Assembly (NCBI GenBank): GCA_030704615.1
Contig: CM060731.1
Coordinates: 48,796,001 to 48,817,240 of the forward strand
DNA length: 21,240 nucleotides
Direction of reading: 5' to 3'
Source of the DNA: Takakia lepidozioides
Taxonomy: Eukaryota > Streptophyta > Takakiopsida > Takakiales > Takakiaceae
Part shown: piece after piece, positions 16,331 through 21,240 of the stretch
How positions within the stretch are numbered: the first letter of the stretch is position 1
Layout: the number at the start of each line of letters is the position of its first letter
Program-made: the position numbers and the translations under genes
The notes under the pieces: generated by a model
The model's database searches: none
Seen by the model: the letters and a program-made list of their open reading frames with translations, nothing else
What the model was told of the DNA's origin: nothing

Positions 16331-18799
16331 TTAAGAACCACCAGGAACTGAAATGTAGTAGCACGAACCGTGGTAAGGGCAATACACACCTGGTGGACAA
16401 GGAAGCCAGCCCATGTTGACATCCTCCCGATGCTTCAAAATTTTGTTCAAGTCCTTCAAGACTTTTTTCTTGCCCCCTGCACCATCAGTTGGTATACTCC
16501 CACACCATAATATTTTGAAGGCAATAGGATTCAGAACGGCGAGGTCACGCACAGCCCTGCATCGGACCTCGCGCATGAAACAATGCAGATCTTCAAAAAG
16601 GTGTTCGCAGTCCTCTTTCCGCACTCCCCAAAGGGCTGCAAGCCCTTCACGCACCTGGGTTCGGGCTTCCTCGTATGAGGGCATGCCTTCGTACATGAAG
16701 TATCCAATCTGCAGGAAAGTCTCACCCGCATTTGTAATGGCACACTGGCCATCTTCTGTGTCGAGAAGATGATTTCGGAGAGTTAACAAGATGGAGTTTC
16801 GGGGAATTGACATAGGTTTCATGTTGTGAACGTGAGACATCCAAACCAGACGGAACACCCTGCTGAAAAGCGGAATGTTTGGAGGTGGAGCGTGGTGGCG
16901 AGCAGCCTCAAGAATGACCATCAACCTATCAGATTCATCCTCAGAATGTGTGAACATATCGGGGGGCAACTCAGGGATCTCACCTACTGCAACAATTTGG
17001 TACAGAGGGGACCAACCCCAGATTCCCTCCTGTTTCTCATCATATTGTTCTCTATCCCATTTTGCCATGTTGTCGTCAACAAACTGCCTTCTACGAGCCT
17101 CCAACTCAGACTGGGCTGCAATTCCTTTCATTTCGAAATCCAGCAATGCCATGGCATACTTGTGATGTGCCATCACCAGTTGGCATTCCGCCAACTGAGC
17201 GGGATGGTCACGAGTTACTCCAGGACGTATGGCAAATAGCTCCACCACATTTTCCACAGCTGCCTTCTCCTCTAGAGGTGCATCAAACTGCTCCCCCGCC
17301 ATTGCAGAGTCATGGAGCTGGTCAGTAATAGAGGAAGAGTAACCAAAAACCCTAAACTTGAAAGGCAACTTCAAACAAAATGCAAAGACACGCATCATCA
17401 AAGAAGGAGTTGTGACCATGAAGGTGCAGGCCAAGAAGAAGGTGTGTTACCCGTCGTTTAAGCCACCATTGACCGAAAGCGTTGCCCATCATTTGGTCCC
17501 CGAACTCAAATTTCCCAATAAGAGCCATAAGACGATTGAGAAAAGAAGGCTCGTCCAGAGATGGAAATCCGTCGGGCAACAAGTCGAACTTCATCAAATA
17601 GGTCAGTCCTGGGCATGAAACAGGTGCGGGTATGGGAGGCACAACAATATCTGAGGTCAGTAGCAACGACGCCTTGACAAAGCCTTCCCTTGCCTCTTCT
17701 CTACTTAGCGGTGCAAGGGTTGTGGACTTAAGAATGCGCACTGGAGGTCTGCCATCTTGTCTACATGAAGATGCAACTCCAACGTGCACTTTGGGTCGAA
17801 GACTTTGCTGCGGCACGGCAGGAGGTCGTACAAACGTAGAGTTTACAATGCGCTCAGATGGAAGACTTTCCTGTGATGGCAGAGGTGCGTCCAATGAGTC
17901 CTTTTGAATGCGCTGAGGTCTGACAGTCTGCTGTGGCAGCGCAGGTGGTGCGTCCAACAACTGGAAATTGTCATCGTCATCATCATCGTCAAGGTCCATT
18001 CCCGGCTCCTTCCGAAGAGTCATGTGCTTCCTGCGCTTAGGTTCTCGTGTAGTCTCTTCTGTCGTCGTCTCCTCGCGTTCTACCCTCGTCTTCATCAACT
18101 TGCAGGAAGGAGGCTTCATCCCATGCTTACTAAGAACAGCCTCCATGATGTGCCTCTGCCCCTTTTCAAAAACAGGGTACATTTTCAATTTAGGCCCACC
18201 CTTTCCCACAACAGCATCACAGCCATTTATCCTGTGAATGTTAAGTTTCTTCTTATCTTTATATTGCTTAAGACAATGGATACACTTGAACGGCTTCCTA
18301 TTATCATCACCGGGCTGCTCAACCCTTGCCTCTGAGTGAGCCTCGCATATGAGATTTTCCCACTCATCAGAGTCGTACGTTTCATTGTATGTCCGACGCG
18401 CTTCGCGCATGGAGGATTGTTTCATCATATCGGCGCCCACTCCAAATCCACTACCCTCCTCCTGAAGAATCCTCCAGCCGAGCAAAGGTTGCTGGAATGT
18501 GAAAGCAAGAACTCAAACTAAAACATAAAGCATGCAAATGGACTGCAACAGACAGAAATGGCAAGCAAGAGGAAGAAAATAGCTGCAAATCACACGAATG
18601 ACTTCCAAATTCTCCAAAAAGAAACCCTATACTCAAGTCGAATGAGTAATCACTTTACCGCCACAACTAGTCAACAGTTTATAACAGCCGCGATGCATAC
18701 TCCTCAAGGAAGTGCTTGTAACACCGCTTCCGCCGGGATCATACATTTCGGGCCATGCAAACGCCAGGTAGCTTGGAAAACCTGTCCTGTGGCTGCCAT
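16331..18799 (-). CDS. Orphan C2HC zinc-finger protein, about 700 residues, three predicted exons
   Basis: Proposed exons (minus): 18799-18725 (ATG start, MAATGQVFQATWRLHGPKCM), 18491-17451, and 17317-16331. Introns are 233 and 133 bp, with acceptors TTCACATTCCAG and TTACTGACCAG; both joins keep phase 0. The 133-bp intron shifts frame if unspliced, which supports splicing. Residues about 95-116 form C-x2-C-x12-H-x4-C (FKCIHCLKQYKDKKKLNIHR). A basic patch (EPKRRKHM, probable nuclear signal), a run of Asp (DLDDDDDDDN), a Pro/Ser/Gln-rich linker, and a long helical C-terminal region (GIWGWSPLYQIVAVGEIPE, CEHLFEDLHCFMREVRCRAV) follow. I recognise no family. The first exon is less certain (weak donor GTGTTA). 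Alternatively, ATG 17301 (MAGEQFDAPLEEK) could start a separate gene, since a telo-box-like AAACCCTAAA lies just upstream in the intron. Confidence 0.65.
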
Positions 18800-18840
18800 G
18801 AATTAAATCAATCAAGCATCTACGTAGCTGAAGGGCCGCA

Positions 18841-18880
18841 TTCGAATCGACAGGTCCACCTTCGAATCGACAGGTCCACC
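18841..18880 (+). repeat. Exact tandem duplication of 20 bp
   Basis: TTCGAATCGACAGGTCCACC occurs twice without a difference, 40-80 bp upstream of the proposed start of the zinc-finger gene. It may be part of its promoter, or a recent slippage product. Confidence 0.9.
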
Positions 18881-18993
18881 ATGTTCGTGCGAACTGGACG
18901 CGAAAAGCACGAAAGGATGAGTATGTGTCACATCATGTCATGTCAAGCCGTCCATCATCATGGGTGATTGCAGCACATGGATCATGTTGCATC

Positions 18994-19053
18994 TCATCCA
19001 TCTTTCGTCATGCGATGTGTCCCGCACGTGATGTTGGGTTGTGGTGACAGGTG
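18994..19053 (-). repeat. Right arm of the long-range inverted repeat
   Basis: The reverse complement starts CACCTGTCACCACAACCCAA at 19053 and matches 1-62. Further inside, GATGTGACACATACTC (reverse complement of about 18919-18934) resembles GATGACACATACATG at 72-86, so similarity may continue with gaps. Confidence 0.6.
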
Positions 19054-19092
19054 TCATGTGCCACAAAGTTCATGTGGTGTGGTGACGGACGG

Positions 19093-19215
19093 CGGGCGGG
19101 GAGGGCGGGCGGGCAGGGGGATGGGGGGGGGGTGAGGGGTGGGCTGGCGTGGGGGTGAGGGGGCGCCGGGCCGCAGCGACCGCGAGCCGCACAGGAGCCG
19201 GCGAAGGGGGTGCGG
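19093..19215 (+). other. G-rich, strand-asymmetric block with quadruplex-type runs
   Basis: GGGCGGGGAGGGCGGGCGGG begins at 19094, a run of ten G lies at 19123-19132, and many more GGG runs continue to about 19215 (GGGCGCCGGGCC, GAAGGGGGTGCGGCTGGGG). At least four closely spaced G runs fit the pattern for intramolecular G-quadruplexes. The block starts 40 bp outside the inverted-repeat arm. Composition is sharply unlike the rest of the window. Confidence 0.8.
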
Positions 19216-19240
19216 CTGGGGTGCCACGCACGCAGTACCG

Positions 19241-20820
19241 AAGGGGTCGCATTAAACTCCCAGGCCTTTTCTAATGTGCGCCATCTGGGTGTGTAGATGC
19301 TCCAAGCCACGAGGAAAGTAGAATCTGTGTTTTATTTCCTGTGGGATGTGCCAGCCAGGTTGTTTGGATTTTGATTGAAATGGGTAATGGCAGGAAAGCA
19401 AGCCAACACTGTGTTTCACAAGAAGTTTGAAATAGATGGTGGAAAGATTCGGTGATGGGCAGTCCAGGGAGGAACAAAAAATGATAGCAGACATCAGTTG
19501 CACTGATCAGAAACTCAGAAGGCCTTGTTGCATCTATTTCAGCTGCAGTTGAGGTCGTGTCCCTCTCTTCAAACTGGGCTGCATCTATGGCCACAACGCT
19601 CTATTCTCTACGTCCATTATGGTGGTTCGACAACCTGAAGATCCATTTGTTTCGTGGGCACTCACTCAACTCTAGTGACAAAAGGAGAGAATCAAATAGC
19701 AAACAATTGTCAGTAACAGTATAAAGAGAGATGCTATGTTTGCTATGGTGTACCTGCACGGGCACTATTCCCAGGGCAATTCCCTAGTCTGCATTGGCAA
19801 GTTCTCACCCACAAGGGTGATTGGCTATAAAATCAGCCCAAACCTGTCCTCCTGCTCAGTCACAGCCAGCAAGATTATGATTCAAGGGCTCAAAATGAGA
19901 ATTTTTTGAAAAGCATTATGTTAAATGCAGCTAATGCAGCCCTACGATGAAAACAAGCGAGAATACAAGAGAAAAAATTATCGTCAATGTAGCTAGGGTT
20001 AGCTTGTCTCTGTAAGACTGTACCGCTGGCAAAATGTGGCTCTCTCTTCATCTTTCACTCCCTTAAAAGCATGCATTGACAGTTGAAGAAAAGTTAAAAC
20101 AAGTCAAGAGGACCATCTAAGGAATGAGATCCGTAATCAATTAAAAAATGTGTGTCTCGACCAAAAGCTGAAAATTTAAGTGCTGTGATTTGGGACACCT
20201 TCACAAGCAGGGTTGATTAAAAACGGAGCAATCTCGATACAGTAACCTAAGTCAGTCTACCAAAGCACTTGCCTTCATGGCGTGCTGAAAGGATAATGGG
20301 CAGACAACAGTGACAGAGACACACCACAGCACGGACGAGCATGGACTTACTATGAGACCTATAACCTTAAATTGAGCTCTCAATCGCCTATGAATTGTAA
20401 TTCAGCATGTGACACACAGTTTCGAGAAGAAACCCAACTCACACCCGACCGAACACAGCCTGCGTCACTTGGGGAGGGCGAGGCCACAACTTTTGCAATC
20501 CTCCAGAAAAACGTTAGCCCAAGTTCCAGATTCCATCTCCATCACCAAATTATGTCATGAGCAACACAATTTTGAAGACACTCTTCACTCCAGAGTTCGA
20601 TTTAGTAACCAAGTTGGCAGATTACCTTGTCCATCTTCTTCCTCCCTTTGCGAAAGAATGAATTCATTGGGAAACTTGCCCATTGCCCAGAGCCTGATCT
20701 CCAGAACAGGGATCAACCCTCATTCACTGGGGTCTTCCATAGATGAAACACTATATGGATAAATGTATACAACACTCACCGTAAGATTAAAATACGTAGG
20801 AATCTTCAACCGTTGGATCT
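19241..20820. other. No gene recognised
   Basis: Frames at 19252-19594 (minus, up to 107 residues) and 20372-20762 (plus, up to 117 residues) lack motifs. GATTGGCTATAAAATCAGCC at 19811-19830 combines an ATTGG and a TATAAAA and could be a core promoter on the plus strand, but no clear gene follows. This may be the untranslated or regulatory part of a neighbouring gene. Confidence 0.35.
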
Positions 20821-20825
20821 ATATT

Positions 20826-20890
20826 AACCCTAACCGGGGCTCCAACCCCAGATCCTCCTGGAGGTTAGGTTAGGGTTTGAGAGGCAGCTT
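20826..20890 (+). promoter_or_regulatory. Telo-box-containing promoter
   Basis: AACCCTAA at 20826-20833 and TAGGGTTT (AAACCCTA on the minus strand) at 20871-20878. In plants these telo-boxes are enriched upstream of genes for ribosomal proteins and other translation factors. Here they precede a GC-rich leader with a candidate start codon at 20972. The role is inferred from position and motif. Confidence 0.5.
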
Positions 20891-21240
20891 GAGGCGAGGG
20901 GAGGACAAAGTAAGTCTCTTTGCGAAGCTTCGTCTTCCGTCCTCTCGCCGCCATCGCCAGACGTTGCTGCAATGGTACGTGCTCCTAGCTATTCGCCTTC
21001 GAAGTTCTCCTTTGTGCAAGCTTTTCTCTGTAGTGTTATTGCAGAAATTTCTGCCATGGTGGGTACTGTCTTTTCTCCGAAGCTGGAAGATGAAACTGAA
21101 GACGATTCGTAATGAGATCGATTAGAGGGGCAGCCTGTTTGTTCAGCATCTTAAATTTGGATATGTTTGTATGTTTCGTGTTGCTTCAGACAGAACCCTT
21201 GACTAACTTGCATGGCTGTTGTCGAAAGCTAGCCTTTCTC
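20890..21240 (+). CDS. 5' end of a host gene: leader, ATG and first intron (runs out of window)
   Basis: The leader (CCGTCCTCTCGCCGCCATCG) ends in TTGCTGCAATG|GTACGT: an ATG at 20972-20974 directly followed by a donor. An intron directly after the start codon, with telo-boxes upstream, is common in plant ribosomal-protein genes. The following sequence is T-rich and intron-like, and no second exon can be identified with confidence before the window ends. ATGGTGGGTACTG at 21056 is an alternative start after a possible acceptor (TTATTGCAG). The product cannot be named. Confidence 0.35.

Noticed and set aside
18841-18880. tRNA gene, suggested by TTCGAATC
   Set aside because: No cloverleaf, anticodon arm or acceptor stem could be built; the motif is part of a tandem duplication.

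Overview
This is eukaryotic nuclear DNA, most likely from a land plant and possibly a seed-free one (fern, lycophyte or moss). The signs are a PLS-type pentatricopeptide-repeat (PPR) array, a CACTA transposon with plant-type termini, a MULE/FAR1-like transposase fragment, short introns with GT..AG borders, and a promoter with telo-boxes at the right edge. The species is inference. The window is mostly transposon territory; no bacterial features, tRNA, rRNA or CRISPR array were found.

Layout. (1) Positions 1-62 are one arm of an inverted repeat whose partner is at 18994-19053. (2) At 372-1652 (+) lies the N-terminal part of a MULE-type transposase with a usable intron, broken off at an exon border just after its first catalytic-type Asp. 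(3) At 2096-2865 are unrecognised coding-like frames, and at 3230-3930 degenerate copies of a short repeat family that recurs at 11257-11535. (4) Positions 4241-10834 are a complete 6594-bp CACTA element: 29-bp terminal inverted repeats (26/29), a 3-bp CAA target-site duplication, and subterminal AGTCAT/ATGACT motifs. No transposase is visible in it. Its cargo is host-derived: a broken PPR gene on the minus strand with near-identical 303-bp (101-residue) tandem triplets, three copies of the 5' part of that gene, and another PPR scrap. (5) At 11674-12261 (-) and 14221-15241 (+) are orphan coding-like fragments. (6) At 16331-18799 (-) is the best preserved gene, a predicted three-exon, about 700-residue protein with one C2HC zinc finger and no recognised family. 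(7) At 19093-19215 is a very G-rich block. (8) Around 20820-20975 (+) is a promoter and first exon of a gene that runs out of the window.

How it fits together. The CACTA element looks like a non-autonomous gene-capturing ('Pack-CACTA') element in which a captured PPR gene was amplified and is now decaying, largely at CGA or CAG codons turned into stops. The inverted arms at 1-62 and 18994-19053 enclose the MULE transposase fragment, reading inward from the left, and the zinc-finger gene, reading inward from the right. This is the convergent arrangement known from MuDR. It suggests, but does not prove, that the CACTA element sits inside a larger, decayed MULE of about 19 kb whose second gene is the orphan zinc-finger gene.
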